Source of the DNA: Fibrobacteraceae bacterium
Lineage (GTDB): Bacteria; Fibrobacterota; Fibrobacteria; Fibrobacterales; Fibrobacteraceae
Assembly: GCA_017625775.1 (NCBI GenBank)
Contig: JAGAKE010000002.1
Location: forward strand, 62,001 to 126,000
Reading direction: 5' to 3'
DNA: 64,000 nt
Of the stretch, positions 16,199-25,176 are shown piece after piece. Both the position numbers and the translations under genes were made by a program. The notes beneath the pieces were generated by a model. The model was not told where the DNA came from and did no database searches. It worked only from the letters and a program-made list of their open reading frames with translations. Each line of letters begins with the position of its first letter. The first letter of the stretch is position 1.

Positions 16199-16293
16199 GT
16201 TATTGATGCTAAACAAGTTTGAATTTTATTTCAAAAAATATAAAATGAAGAGAAATTTCTATTTTTGGCATAAAATTAAAGGCCTTTTGTAAA

Positions 16294-17667
16294 ATGAATC
16301 AGATTGATATAACTGAAAATATAGATAATTTATTTGTAACGCGTTCTCAGGTTCAAATTTTAGATCCTATGTCAAGTGCAGAAAGATACATTACAAGTTT
16401 TTTAAAAAAGCAAAATAATGTTTCTGTTTTCTCTGAAGCTATTCAACAAAAAATTAGGCGGGCTGTTACTCCGTTTTGGCAAGAACGTTATATAAGTATT
16501 GCAGGCGAAGAAGCTCTTTTAGTTAAAGATTTATTGCTGTCTCCGAAGTTTTTTTTGCAAACGGAATTCTTTGTGGATTCTGAACCATTCCCAAAAACTA
16601 ATCCAGAACTTTTAGAAAGTGCTTTAGAATTAGCTTCATTAAAATCAGACATATTAGAAAAAAAATTGATAAGTCTTTCAAATGGAGAATTGCGCCGTGT
16701 TTTACTTGCCCGGCTTTGGATGGAAAGTCCGGAATGGGCTTATTTTAACGACCCTTTTGGCGGACTTGACCCGGAATACCGAAAACACTTAACTCATGTT
16801 TTAAAAAATTTAGCGCACACTAATATTCGTTCTATTTTTAGAATGCAAAGAGAAGATGAATTATTAGCTGGCATACCGGCGTTTGTTTTTTTGAATGGAA
16901 AACTTGAACCCATTGAAGTTAAAACAGAAACTGAAGAAAACATCATAAAAAAGAATAGCGCTCCAAAGCAATATTCAACAGAAATTCTTGGAGAAACATC
17001 TTTAAATGGAGAAATTCTTTTTGATTTAAAAAATGTCACAATTCGATTTGGCGTAAATGAAATTATACGTAATTTAAATTGGCAAATGCGAAAAGGTGAA
17101 CATTGGGTTATTATGGGCCCTAATGGTGCCGGCAAAAGTACTTTTTTAGCTCTACTATCAGGCGACCATCCACAAATGTATAATAACGATGTTGTTTTGC
17201 TTGGAATGCGTCCTGGGCAGGGTTTAGATGTTTGGGAACACAAAGCTCAAATAGGTTTTTTCTCGCCAGAACTTGCTTTGCATTATAAAGAAAAGTTGAA
17301 ACTTTATGAAGTCCTTTGCACAGGTTTTTCAAGCAATTTAGGCTTATTTCAAGAAATTAATTATGAAGAACGCGCCAAGGCTTTACATTGGCTTAAAGAA
17401 CTTGGCTTTACAAATCCTGAAATTCCTTTCGCTTCGCTTTCCACTATGGAAAAACGCCTTGCTCTAGTTGCAAGAGCTGCCATTCGCCCACCAAAAGTTC
17501 TTGTGTTAGATGAACCCACGCAAGGAATGGATGAAAAATCTCGCGAACGATTATTTGATTTACTGAACTTCCTTTCAAACCAAACATCTATTCTGTTTGT
17601 TTCGCATTATAGAGAATGGCCAAAGTGCATGAACCGATTGTTGTATATGCCAATTCTTTCGGATTAG
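16294..17667 (+). CDS. Tandem ABC ATPase, ModF/PhrA-like, with a degenerate first half
   Basis: A 457-residue protein with two ABC ATPase halves and no membrane helices. The first half lacks a Walker A motif but keeps a signature-like LSNGELRRVLLARL and a Walker-B-like EWAYFNDPFGGLD. The second half is intact at Walker A (GPNGAGKST) and Walker B (VLVLDEPTQGMD), with a drifted signature FASLSTMEKRLALVARA. The order and spacing resemble ModF/YlmA-type soluble tandem ATPases, sometimes tied to molybdate use, but no transport or molybdate gene is nearby. TATTTTTG at 16260 may be part of its promoter. AAAGG lies near the start. Confidence 0.72.
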   Translation: MNQIDITENIDNLFVTRSQVQILDPMSSAERYITSFLKKQNNVSVFSEAIQQKIRRAVTPFWQERYISIAGEEALLVKDLLLSPKFFLQTEFFVDSEPFPKTNPELLESALELASLKSDILEKKLISLSNGELRRVLLARLWMESPEWAYFNDPFGGLDPEYRKHLTHVLKNLAHTNIRSIFRMQREDELLAGIPAFVFLNGKLEPIEVKTETEENIIKKNSAPKQYSTEILGETSLNGEILFDLKNVTIRFGVNEIIRNLNWQMRKGEHWVIMGPNGAGKSTFLALLSGDHPQMYNNDVVLLGMRPGQGLDVWEHKAQIGFFSPELALHYKEKLKLYEVLCTGFSSNLGLFQEINYEERAKALHWLKELGFTNPEIPFASLSTMEKRLALVARAAIRPPKVLVLDEPTQGMDEKSRERLFDLLNFLSNQTSILFVSHYREWPKCMNRLLYMPILSD

Positions 17668-17722
17668 TTGTTTTGAATGTAGCTTCAGATTTGTTTTACA
17701 GGAAATTTTAAGTGAATTAAGT

Positions 17723-19861
17723 TTAGTTCCCCAAAAACTCAAACTGAACAATGCCTGGAATTTTCTTTTTAGACTTTTCTAAGTAGCTTTCTAAAGTTTG
17801 GTCAATAACTTTCCCTGAAATTTGGGAAGCATGCCTAAATAAAGGTTTTTCACCAGGCTTTAAAATCAAAAAACCGACGTGAAAAACATCAACAGCGTCA
17901 CCTGCAAAAACAAGCCCGATTCCCCGAATTTTAAAAGCTTCATTCCAATTTTTACCAGCAAATTCTTTAGCTTTATTTAATGGCAAATAAGAAAGCTTGA
18001 GTAGTTCATCATTTTGATGCTTAATTCCTTTAGCTTCAAAAAATTTCTTTTTAGGAAGATTTTTTTCTACAGTTGTGTCCTCTTTTGAAATAACGATTTT
18101 TGCAAAATCACTTTTTTGAATCCAATCGGCAACAAAGTAATGCTTGCGATTTGCAAAAGAGGGTTTCCCTTGAAGGTAACGAATTTGTTTTAAGGTTGAA
18201 AAAATAGAATCTTCATGGGGGGCAAATGATAAGGCTAAAACATTTTCCATATAAGTAACGCAATCAACTGAATCTAAACGGAAAATTGGTTTTGAATCAA
18301 TTTTGCCTTTAAAACCTTCACCAGTCGGGCCAAGAGAATAAGGCGTTTCTAATAATTGTTCTGAAAAATGTTGAATACGTTTTTGAATGTCTTTTATTTC
18401 CATTGCCGAAAGCCAAAATTCTTTTGCTTGAATAATGTGTTGGTATTCAGCATCGGCTACCTGAATTAAACGGAGCCATATTGAATCTAAAGCATCTTTA
18501 CTAGTAGCATCAGAATTCTTTCCGGTTTCATTTAAATAGAGCGCCACGGCTAATGTGTCATTTGTTGTAAATATGTAGCCTGCTAATGCATGAACGCCAC
18601 CTATAAAACCTGTTTTGAATCTTGTGCGCCAAGGGAACTGAATGTTTTTCATTCTTTTGGAACCAGTACCTACATCTGGCGAGGCAAGGCTTCGAATGTA
18701 AATATCTGAATAGGCTGAGTGAGCTGTATGACGTAAGAGCTTTGTTTCTGAAGACGGTTTCACTTTATTTTTTTGAGAAAGTCCGCTACCATCTACAAAT
18801 TCAAAATCTTCTGCTGGCAATCCGATTTTCGTGAGGTACTGATGAATTGCTTTTTTGCCACCTTCGACGCTACCTTGGTTTACAACGATTTTCCCCATAT
18901 TCCGCAGCAATGTTTCGGCGTGCAAGTTTTGACTGCGTTGATTGATTTCGTCAAGAATGCTGAGTAATGGAGCTCCTGAAATAGAATAAGATTTAATTTC
19001 AATTCCACGAGATTGATTTTTCTTTTCTTCAAAAGAAATACCTTTGTCATTTAATGCTGTGAGAAGGGCGTGTTTGAAATATAAAGGTGGATTGCGAACA
19101 GGTAAAACTAAATGAGCTGAATCAATTTTTTCTCCGATATTTCCGCCAATAGTGATAATTGGTAGAGTGTCATTTAATGCCCAAGTCCAACGGCGTCTTT
19201 TCTTTTTTCCTGTAACTAATTCATTTTTAACTTGTACGTAGCCCACATCTGGATGAATAGAAATGATTGCAGTATCACCTTGTTTTTCACCTGGTTTCAT
19301 TCGAATGAGTGTGCAGTTATCATTAAATTGAATCGGGGAAACTTCAGCACCATACCATGCGTTATAAAAATGCGGCGCCCAATGAAGTGGTTTTCTCGGA
19401 CCAGAATAAAATGAAGTATCAAGTTCAATTTTGCCGACCATAGAATGAATACCAAGCGTTTTAAGGGAATCGGCAAGGGCGTGTAGTAAATATAGTGGGT
19501 CAGGGTAAAAGCGAGCAGAAATATTTGGATCACCTTCGCCACGGACTCGAAGTACTCCTTTGAAAATGCCGTTTTGAATACTACCATCTAAAAAGAAGTG
19601 AGTTTTTGGTTCGTAATGAAGTGGTAAGTGGTGTAATGCTGCGGCCGTTGTCAATGTTTTTAATGTACTAGCTGGTGTAAACTTTTCTTCGCCGCGAATA
19701 GCTCCAAGTTCTTCTCCGGTTTGTAAAGAACGAATAGAAAGTCCAAGCCGAGAACCAGGAACCATTGAATCAATAAGGGTTTGATATGAATCTAATGGGA
19801 ACTGAGATTCAGCATTTATTAAAGAACATAGGGCAAGAAACAAAACGAAAAAGAATTTCAT
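17723..19861 (-). CDS. dacB: PBP4-type D-Ala-D-Ala carboxypeptidase/endopeptidase fused to a DUF1460 amidase-like domain
   Basis: A 712-residue exported peptidoglycan enzyme made of two parts. After a signal peptide (1-17), residues 25-470 are a peptidase S13 (PBP4/DacB) domain with S65-TLK68, S310-QN312 and K416-TG. Residues 490-712 match DUF1460, an NlpC/P60-like amidase family: LLETPYSLG, catalytic C534 in DCVTYMENVLAL, IRYLQGK...HYFVADWI and H661 in VFHVGFLI. The first half would trim or cleave D-Ala cross-links and the second may cleave another stem bond, both in the periplasm. The ATG overlaps the aroA stop (ATGA), so they share a transcript. PBP4 enzymes usually end after the S13 domain. 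Confidence 0.88.
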   Translation of the reverse strand: MKFFFVLFLALCSLINAESQFPLDSYQTLIDSMVPGSRLGLSIRSLQTGEELGAIRGEEKFTPASTLKTLTTAAALHHLPLHYEPKTHFFLDGSIQNGIFKGVLRVRGEGDPNISARFYPDPLYLLHALADSLKTLGIHSMVGKIELDTSFYSGPRKPLHWAPHFYNAWYGAEVSPIQFNDNCTLIRMKPGEKQGDTAIISIHPDVGYVQVKNELVTGKKKRRRWTWALNDTLPIITIGGNIGEKIDSAHLVLPVRNPPLYFKHALLTALNDKGISFEEKKNQSRGIEIKSYSISGAPLLSILDEINQRSQNLHAETLLRNMGKIVVNQGSVEGGKKAIHQYLTKIGLPAEDFEFVDGSGLSQKNKVKPSSETKLLRHTAHSAYSDIYIRSLASPDVGTGSKRMKNIQFPWRTRFKTGFIGGVHALAGYIFTTNDTLAVALYLNETGKNSDATSKDALDSIWLRLIQVADAEYQHIIQAKEFWLSAMEIKDIQKRIQHFSEQLLETPYSLGPTGEGFKGKIDSKPIFRLDSVDCVTYMENVLALSFAPHEDSIFSTLKQIRYLQGKPSFANRKHYFVADWIQKSDFAKIVISKEDTTVEKNLPKKKFFEAKGIKHQNDELLKLSYLPLNKAKEFAGKNWNEAFKIRGIGLVFAGDAVDVFHVGFLILKPGEKPLFRHASQISGKVIDQTLESYLEKSKKKIPGIVQFEFLGN

Positions 19862-21144
19862 TTAGCCAACCGGAAAAAATCATCAAAATAACTTGGGTAT
19901 GTTTTGTTTACGCAAGCTGGGTCCATAATCGTGATAGGAATTCCTCCTAACGCTACAAGACTAAAGCACATGGCCATGCGATGGTCATTGTAAGTATCAA
20001 TGCTTGCAGAATTTATTTTTTCAGGAGGAGTAATAGTGATAGAATCTTCATCGGTTTCCACAATCGCGCCTAATTTGCGAAGTTCTGTGCTAATAGCGGC
20101 GAGTCTATCTGTTTCTTTGACCTTCCAACTAGCAATTCCTCTAATTTTTGTGGTTCCTTTTGCGAATAGAGCTAAGGGGGCTACGGTCATAGCTGCATCT
20201 GGGATATGATTTAAATCTAAATCAACTCCTTTCAGTTTATTTCCAACACATTCCACCCATTTTTCAGCAAAATGAATTTTTGCTCCCATCGCTTCAAGAA
20301 CTTCTGTAAAGCGAATGTCGCCTTGAATGCTTTTGCTACCAACGCCCTCTACTCGAATTTTGCTGCGAGAAATCGCTGCTGCTGCCAACGGATAAGTTGC
20401 TGAAGAGGCGTCCCCTTCGATATCATAATCGCCTGGCGCTATGTAAGTTCCCTTTGGAATTTCAAAAGATTCAAAATGATTGTTTTTTACAACAATACCA
20501 AAATCTTTCATCATCGCAATAGTAAGAGCAATATAGGGTTTGGAAATTAGTTCGCCTTCTACAGTAATCGTTAAACCGTGTTCAGTATAAGGAGCACAAA
20601 GAAGAAGAGCCGTTAAGTATTGGCTAGAAATATTTCCCCGAACAGTAACTGATTTTCCGTGAAGTCCATTTGCTTTAATTTCAAGCGGAGGAAAACCTTC
20701 GTTTTGAGTGCACGTAATTTCAGCCCCAAGAGTGCGCAAAGCCGAAATTAAATCGCCTATAGGGCGTTCATGCATTCTTGGTTCTCCATGCAAAGTATAA
20801 TTTCCATGCCCAAGAGAAAGTGCGGCTGTTAAGGAACGCATTGCGGTTCCAGCGTTTCCTAAAAAGAAATCTCCTTGTGAATTTGGAAAAGTTCCTCCGA
20901 GTCCTTTGACAATAGCTTCAGTTCCATTCTTTTCAAAAGTAATGTCAATTCCTAATTGTTTTAAGGCGTTTCCCATGTGCAGCGTGTCATCACTTTGTAA
21001 AAGATAATGAAGTCTGGTTTCACCTTGAGCTAAAGCAGAAAGTAGTAAAGCTCGATTAGAAATGCTCTTAGAGCCAGGAACGCGAATGCATCCTTCAAAA
21101 CTTTTTAAAGCGGGAATGTCTAAAGAAACAGGACGATTTTCCAT
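19858..21144 (-). CDS. aroA: 3-phosphoshikimate 1-carboxyvinyltransferase (EPSP synthase)
   Basis: Full length (428 aa). It joins shikimate-3-phosphate with phosphoenolpyruvate in the pathway to chorismate. Visible motifs are PGSKSISNRALLLSALA at 22-38, the PEP-site loop LGNAGTAMRSLTA, RMHERPIGDL and the late KVKETDRLAAIS and DTYNDHRMAMCFSL. The GNAGTAMR and ERPIGDL forms are of class I, the glyphosate-sensitive type. It overlaps the downstream dacB start by four bases. The mqnA gene at 22683 consumes chorismate, the end product of this pathway. The ribosome site is weak. Confidence 0.96.
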   Translation of the reverse strand: MENRPVSLDIPALKSFEGCIRVPGSKSISNRALLLSALAQGETRLHYLLQSDDTLHMGNALKQLGIDITFEKNGTEAIVKGLGGTFPNSQGDFFLGNAGTAMRSLTAALSLGHGNYTLHGEPRMHERPIGDLISALRTLGAEITCTQNEGFPPLEIKANGLHGKSVTVRGNISSQYLTALLLCAPYTEHGLTITVEGELISKPYIALTIAMMKDFGIVVKNNHFESFEIPKGTYIAPGDYDIEGDASSATYPLAAAAISRSKIRVEGVGSKSIQGDIRFTEVLEAMGAKIHFAEKWVECVGNKLKGVDLDLNHIPDAAMTVAPLALFAKGTTKIRGIASWKVKETDRLAAISTELRKLGAIVETDEDSITITPPEKINSASIDTYNDHRMAMCFSLVALGGIPITIMDPACVNKTYPSYFDDFFRLAK

Positions 21145-21220
21145 AGCAAAAAATTTAGAATCTTTCCCTAAAATAAAGTAGGGCTTTAAACTATTAGGGG
21201 AGCGGCAAGGAGTTTTTGTA

Positions 21221-22297
21221 TTAGCCGTTAGCTAGAATATCAAGAAGTTCTTTGTCGAGCCGTTCTGGATTATTGTACTGAGGCAAATCTTTATGCAAGC
21301 TTTCGCCTTTAGAAACAAGACCGAAATCTAAATTCTTGTAATTCCAGTAGCTATAACCTACATCGTTTTCGCGGAGAATTTCCATGAAATCGTTCAACCA
21401 ATTAATTTGTGATTCTCGGTTGACTTGGGCGTAAACTCCAAATTCGTTGCAGGCTACAGGTAAATCATATTTTTTTCTGAAATCAAAAGCGTTTTGAAGG
21501 CTCTTGCATAAACGATCTTTATCCCATTTACCAAAATCCATTCCTAAGCGAGTTTGAGCTTCGCCTTCTGGAGCGGAATATTCGCCCGGCCACATTCTGG
21601 TTTGGTGAAAGAACGGGTCTTGAATCCAAGCGGCGTATTGGTGAGTAAAGCAAACTGGAGTGTAAGTATGAAAACTATAAATGACGTTGTCGTCATCAAC
21701 AGGAGTTAAATCCTTGAATTCTTCAGCGCTATTCCAGCGGTTAGAACCGATGACGATTGTGTTTTTAGGAGCATGAGCTCGAACATTTTTATAGAGTTCA
21801 TCTTTGATTTTGTCCCAGACTTTAGAATCTTGACCGGCAGGTTCATTTAAAAGTTCAAGCATGATTTCAGGCTGAGTTGAATAACGTTCAGCGAGAAACG
21901 CCCAAACCTTGCAAGCGTCTTTTCTGCATTCTGGGTCGGAGAAGAAAGGCTGTTCTTGAGTACAACCTAAATGGAAGTCATGACCAGGGCATTTGTGTAA
22001 ATCCAAAATCACTGCTAATCCAGCTTGTTGGATTTCAGTCAATGCTTTGTCTAAAAGAGCAAAAGCTTTTTCTTCTGGTTGAAGTTCTTTACCTTTGAAA
22101 AAGTTTTGATAGTCTATCGGCAAACGAACATGGTTGAAACCAACTTTTTTCAGCAATTCAAAATCTTGCTTAGAAAGAAACGTTTCTGCATGCTTGAAAA
22201 ATCCAGGAAAACCTTCTGGGTCTTTTTCTTCAATGCAATCGACTTGGCTGAACCAGCCCCCGAGGTTGACCCCTTTTAGACGTTCTTGAAGGTGCAT
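21221..22297 (-). CDS. GH5 family glycoside hydrolase without a signal peptide
   Basis: A 358-residue cellulase-fold (GH5) enzyme. The acid/base E152 lies in LELLNEP and the nucleophile E285 in VACNEFGVY. NHVRLPIDY near 55, HKCPGHDFH near 101 and YSFHTYTP near 207 are the other barrel signatures. There is no signal peptide, membrane segment or linker, so it should act in the cytoplasm, perhaps on imported cello- or manno-oligosaccharides or glucosylated lipids; the substrate cannot be deduced. It starts four bases after the stop of the small gene upstream, so the two form an operon. The nine cysteines argue for a reducing, cytoplasmic setting. Confidence 0.87.
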   Translation of the reverse strand: MHLQERLKGVNLGGWFSQVDCIEEKDPEGFPGFFKHAETFLSKQDFELLKKVGFNHVRLPIDYQNFFKGKELQPEEKAFALLDKALTEIQQAGLAVILDLHKCPGHDFHLGCTQEQPFFSDPECRKDACKVWAFLAERYSTQPEIMLELLNEPAGQDSKVWDKIKDELYKNVRAHAPKNTIVIGSNRWNSAEEFKDLTPVDDDNVIYSFHTYTPVCFTHQYAAWIQDPFFHQTRMWPGEYSAPEGEAQTRLGMDFGKWDKDRLCKSLQNAFDFRKKYDLPVACNEFGVYAQVNRESQINWLNDFMEILRENDVGYSYWNYKNLDFGLVSKGESLHKDLPQYNNPERLDKELLDILANG

Positions 22298-22301
22298 GAA
22301 A

Positions 22302-22613
22302 TTACCACTCTTCTTTGTCTTCAGTATTGTTAACGTTTACTTCTTCGTCTGCGATATTCAAACCGAGAATAACTTCCATGTCATCTGGAGAGTCATAAAA
22401 ATCAGCAACAAGGCCAACTTTTTTCAGTTCATCTTTTTGCTTTTCGAAGTGTACAATGTCAAAGATTTTAACCGGAACAACATCAGAAGCGCCGGCAATG
22501 GGAATTTCCAAAATCATACCACGGTTAATCGGTCCTTCAATGACCTTTCCTTTAAAAACCAGGCTGTTTTGTCCTTCACCGAGAGAAGTTTTTTTGATGT
22601 AAAATTTTGGCAT
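22302..22613 (-). CDS. Small unknown protein, possible beta-barrel domain
   Basis: A 103-residue protein I do not recognise. The first 70 residues are beta-rich, and GPINRGMILEIPIAG...VPVKIFDI recalls the domain-2 barrel of translation factors (KGxIKxGxxxxI). The last 25 residues are acidic and Asn-rich (NIADEEVNVNNTEDKEEW). It has no signal or membrane segment. It sits directly upstream of the GH5 gene and shares its transcript, and is divergent from mqnA with 69 bases between starts. The ribosome site is weak. The resemblance to a translation-factor barrel is only by eye. Confidence 0.6.
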   Translation of the reverse strand: MPKFYIKKTSLGEGQNSLVFKGKVIEGPINRGMILEIPIAGASDVVPVKIFDIVHFEKQKDELKKVGLVADFYDSPDDMEVILGLNIADEEVNVNNTEDKEEW

Positions 22614-22682
22614 TTTCAGTATTTCATTGAATGTTTAAGTCCAACTATTTGTCTGTCGCTGTAGAAAAACTAACTTTTTTCT

Positions 22683-23519
22683 ATGCAGTTGTGTGTCGGA
22701 AGAGTTCCCTTTTTGGTCTGTGCCCCGTATTTTCATCGTTTTTTTCAGTCAGAAACGTTAAAATCTCGATTTTTGTTTGATGATGGAGTGCCTAGCGTGC
22801 TCAATTCGCTACTTTCCGAAGGGAAAATACACCTAGCTCCAGCCTCTTCTTTTAATTATGCATTGCACCCGGACAAGTTTGTGCTTTATTCAGAACTTTG
22901 CACTTCTTGTCATTTAGAAGTTCATTCCGTTCGTCTTTATTCCAAAGAACCAATTGAAAATTTAGGCGGTAAATCAGTTCACTTGACTAGCAATAGTGCC
23001 ACTTCTGTTGCTTTATTGAAAGTGCTTTTTTCTCTTTGTTATCATGTCGAGCCACGCTACGTGGTAGAACGTCCTTATGACGCTCATTTAGACAAAGCAC
23101 GCTTGTTGATTGGTGATGAAGCCCTTTTAGAAAACAGAAAAAACGATTTTCCTTATGTTTATGATTTGGCTTCTCTTTGGCAAAATTGGCAAGGTTTGCC
23201 CTTTGTCTTTGGGGCTTGGAGTATTCACTATACGGCCTTAGAAAGTCCGTTAGTGCAGGAATTAAGTGATTTTTTGCGTGAAGTTAGGTTGTCTGTAACG
23301 CAGTTTAGAGAATCGCCGAGGCTAGCTTTAGAATGTTGGAAACGCCATTATCCAGTAGATATTCCTATTGAAGATTTGCAGGCATATTTTAATGCTTTAG
23401 ATTACACCTTTACGGCAGAACGAAAAAAATCTTTGAAGTTGTTTTTTGAAAAGTGTTTTGAAATAGGTTTGCTTTCAAGTATCCCTCCAATGAAATATTG
23501 GGCACCTGATTTTATTTAA
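22683..23519 (+). CDS. mqnA: Chorismate dehydratase of the futalosine menaquinone pathway
   Basis: A 278-residue MqnA-type protein (PF02621), with a periplasmic-binding-protein fold but cytosolic. It starts QLCVGRVPFLVCAPYF, the usual GxVxYLNxxP region, and has PASSFNYAL, LTSNSATSVALLKVL, LLIGDEAL and the highly conserved YDLASLWQNWQGLPFVFGAW. It dehydrates chorismate to 3-enolpyruvyl-benzoate, the first step of the futalosine route to menaquinone. The other mqn genes are not in the window. It is monocistronic here, facing the diguanylate cyclase gene with a 62-base gap. Confidence 0.93.
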   Translation: MQLCVGRVPFLVCAPYFHRFFQSETLKSRFLFDDGVPSVLNSLLSEGKIHLAPASSFNYALHPDKFVLYSELCTSCHLEVHSVRLYSKEPIENLGGKSVHLTSNSATSVALLKVLFSLCYHVEPRYVVERPYDAHLDKARLLIGDEALLENRKNDFPYVYDLASLWQNWQGLPFVFGAWSIHYTALESPLVQELSDFLREVRLSVTQFRESPRLALECWKRHYPVDIPIEDLQAYFNALDYTFTAERKKSLKLFFEKCFEIGLLSSIPPMKYWAPDFI

Positions 23520-23581
23520 TAGACTTTTTGAATAAAATAAGATAGATTTCCTTTAAAGCAGATTTCTATCTGAGGGTTTGT

Positions 23582-24463
23582 ATGGAAAAAGCAAAAGTAA
23601 TTTTGATTGATGATAATCCGTCGGTTCTACGTTTAAACGGCGAATTTTTAGAGCGTTCTGATTATGAAGTAGAATTATTTACTTCGGGAACTCCTGCCCT
23701 TGAAGCCATCGAAAAAGGTGGTGTAGATCTAGTTTTGCTTGATTTGAACATGCCTGATATGGATGGATTTGCTGTATGTAAAAAGATAAGGGAAATGTAT
23801 TCGCTAGAAGAACTACCCGTTATATTCTTAACTTGTCGAGAAGAATTTGCTGTGGTCGAAGAAGCTTTTAAGGTTGGGGCTTCAGATTATGTTAGTAAAA
23901 TGACTCCAGTAGAAATTTTATTGCAGCGGGTGAATGTTCATGTTCAGCTTTTACGCGCTATGCGAGAAATTCGCTTGATTTCATTGACCGATCCTCTCAC
24001 AAAATGTTACAATCGTCGCCATGCTATGTTTACTTTGCGAGAAGGAATTGCTCGCGAAAAAAGGTATGGGACTTCTTTTTCTTTAGTTTATTTAGATATG
24101 AATGGATTAAAGAAAATTAATGATAGTGCGGGGCATTTAAGCGGCGATTCTCTGCTTTGTCGTTTTGTAGAATCTTTGCGTTCTGTTTTGCGTTCTTCTG
24201 ATATGTTATTCCGTATGGGTGGCGACGAATTTATGGCATTATTGCCAGATACAGATCTTGAAGGCGCGGTAGTTTGCGCTCATCGTATGGAATGTGCTGC
24301 AAAATCAGCTTGTCCTGAATGCGGAGAATTTCCATTTGCTTTTGGAACCGTTCATTCAAAAGAAGAAAATTCTACTGCAGACGAAATGCTTTTAGTTGCC
24401 GATGAAAGAATGTATCGCTGCAAGGAACGTATGAAACGGTTAGGAGCGCCCTGTCGCGATTAA
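23582..24463 (+). CDS. Response regulator with GGDEF diguanylate cyclase output (PleD/WspR-like)
   Basis: 293 residues. Residues 1-125 form a receiver domain with the phosphoacceptor D54 (LLDLNMPDMDG), the acidic pair D10-D11, T84 (FLTC) and K106. Residues 135-290 are a GGDEF domain with an intact GGDEF (213-217). An inhibitory I-site RSSD at 204-207, exactly five residues upstream, suggests product feedback. It should make cyclic di-GMP when phosphorylated. No sensor kinase gene is adjacent, so the input is unknown. Its 3' end overlaps the convergent eda gene by 24 bases. An inverted repeat (AGATAGA / TCTATCT, 23540-23571) lies just upstream. Confidence 0.93.
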   Translation: MEKAKVILIDDNPSVLRLNGEFLERSDYEVELFTSGTPALEAIEKGGVDLVLLDLNMPDMDGFAVCKKIREMYSLEELPVIFLTCREEFAVVEEAFKVGASDYVSKMTPVEILLQRVNVHVQLLRAMREIRLISLTDPLTKCYNRRHAMFTLREGIAREKRYGTSFSLVYLDMNGLKKINDSAGHLSGDSLLCRFVESLRSVLRSSDMLFRMGGDEFMALLPDTDLEGAVVCAHRMECAAKSACPECGEFPFAFGTVHSKEENSTADEMLLVADERMYRCKERMKRLGAPCRD

Positions 24464-25093
24464 TAACTCACGAATATCTTTTTCAATTTCATTCCAGCGT
24501 CCTTCCTTCATGAGCGATGGCTTGAAAATGCTTCCGCCGAAAGCTAAAAGGTCGCTGCCTGCTTCTAAATACTCTTTTGCGTTATTGGCGTGAACTCCGC
24601 CGCAAGCTAGCAGTGGAATATCTCGGAATGGACCACGTAAGTTCTTTATGTAGCTAGGACCGCCGACCATATTTACTGGAAAAACCTTCACATAACTTGC
24701 GCTGGCTCTAAATGCTATTTCTACTTCTGTTGGAGTTAATGCCCCTGGAATCATTGGGAAACCGGCAGAGTTTCCTTTTTGAATAATTTCAAGTACAGTG
24801 GTGGGCGAAACAATAAATTGTGCTCCAGAAGCTATTGCTTTATCTAGTTCCTTGAGAGTTCTGACGGTTCCAGCGCCAATCACTAATTCTGTTCCCATTG
24901 CTGCTTTTCGCAAGGCGCTTAGAATGACTTCAGCATTTTCTGTATTCATAGTTACTTCAAGAAGTGTAAGCCCGGCAGAAACTGCGGCTTGAACACATGC
25001 GGATTCTTCTCCTTGAGGAATATCTCTTAAAATTCCAATAACTGGCATCTTTTTGGCGGCTTTTTCAAAAACGACTTTTTGTGGGCTTTGCAT
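24440..25093 (-). CDS. eda: KDPG/KHG aldolase
   Basis: A 217-residue class I aldolase that splits 2-keto-3-deoxy-6-phosphogluconate to pyruvate and glyceraldehyde-3-phosphate, or acts on 4-hydroxy-2-oxoglutarate. The Schiff-base lysine K136 lies in YVKVFPVN, the proton-relay E46 in LLEVTMNT, and the phosphate-site loops are GAGTV (near 73) and CGGVHANN. A TTG at 25111 also opens this frame, but the ATG at 25093 has GGAG six bases upstream and gives the usual N-terminus. No 6-phosphogluconate dehydratase is nearby, so it may serve uronate breakdown. A link to pectin use is plausible, given the pectate lyase in this window. Confidence 0.93.
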   Translation of the reverse strand: MQSPQKVVFEKAAKKMPVIGILRDIPQGEESACVQAAVSAGLTLLEVTMNTENAEVILSALRKAAMGTELVIGAGTVRTLKELDKAIASGAQFIVSPTTVLEIIQKGNSAGFPMIPGALTPTEVEIAFRASASYVKVFPVNMVGGPSYIKNLRGPFRDIPLLACGGVHANNAKEYLEAGSDLLAFGGSIFKPSLMKEGRWNEIEKDIRELLIATGRS

Positions 25094-25176
25094 GAATACT
25101 CCAAAAGACAAACAATGATTTTGAAAATGTAGGAAAGAATTTGTCTTATAGTCGTTTTAAATGTATTTTTCCTTCT

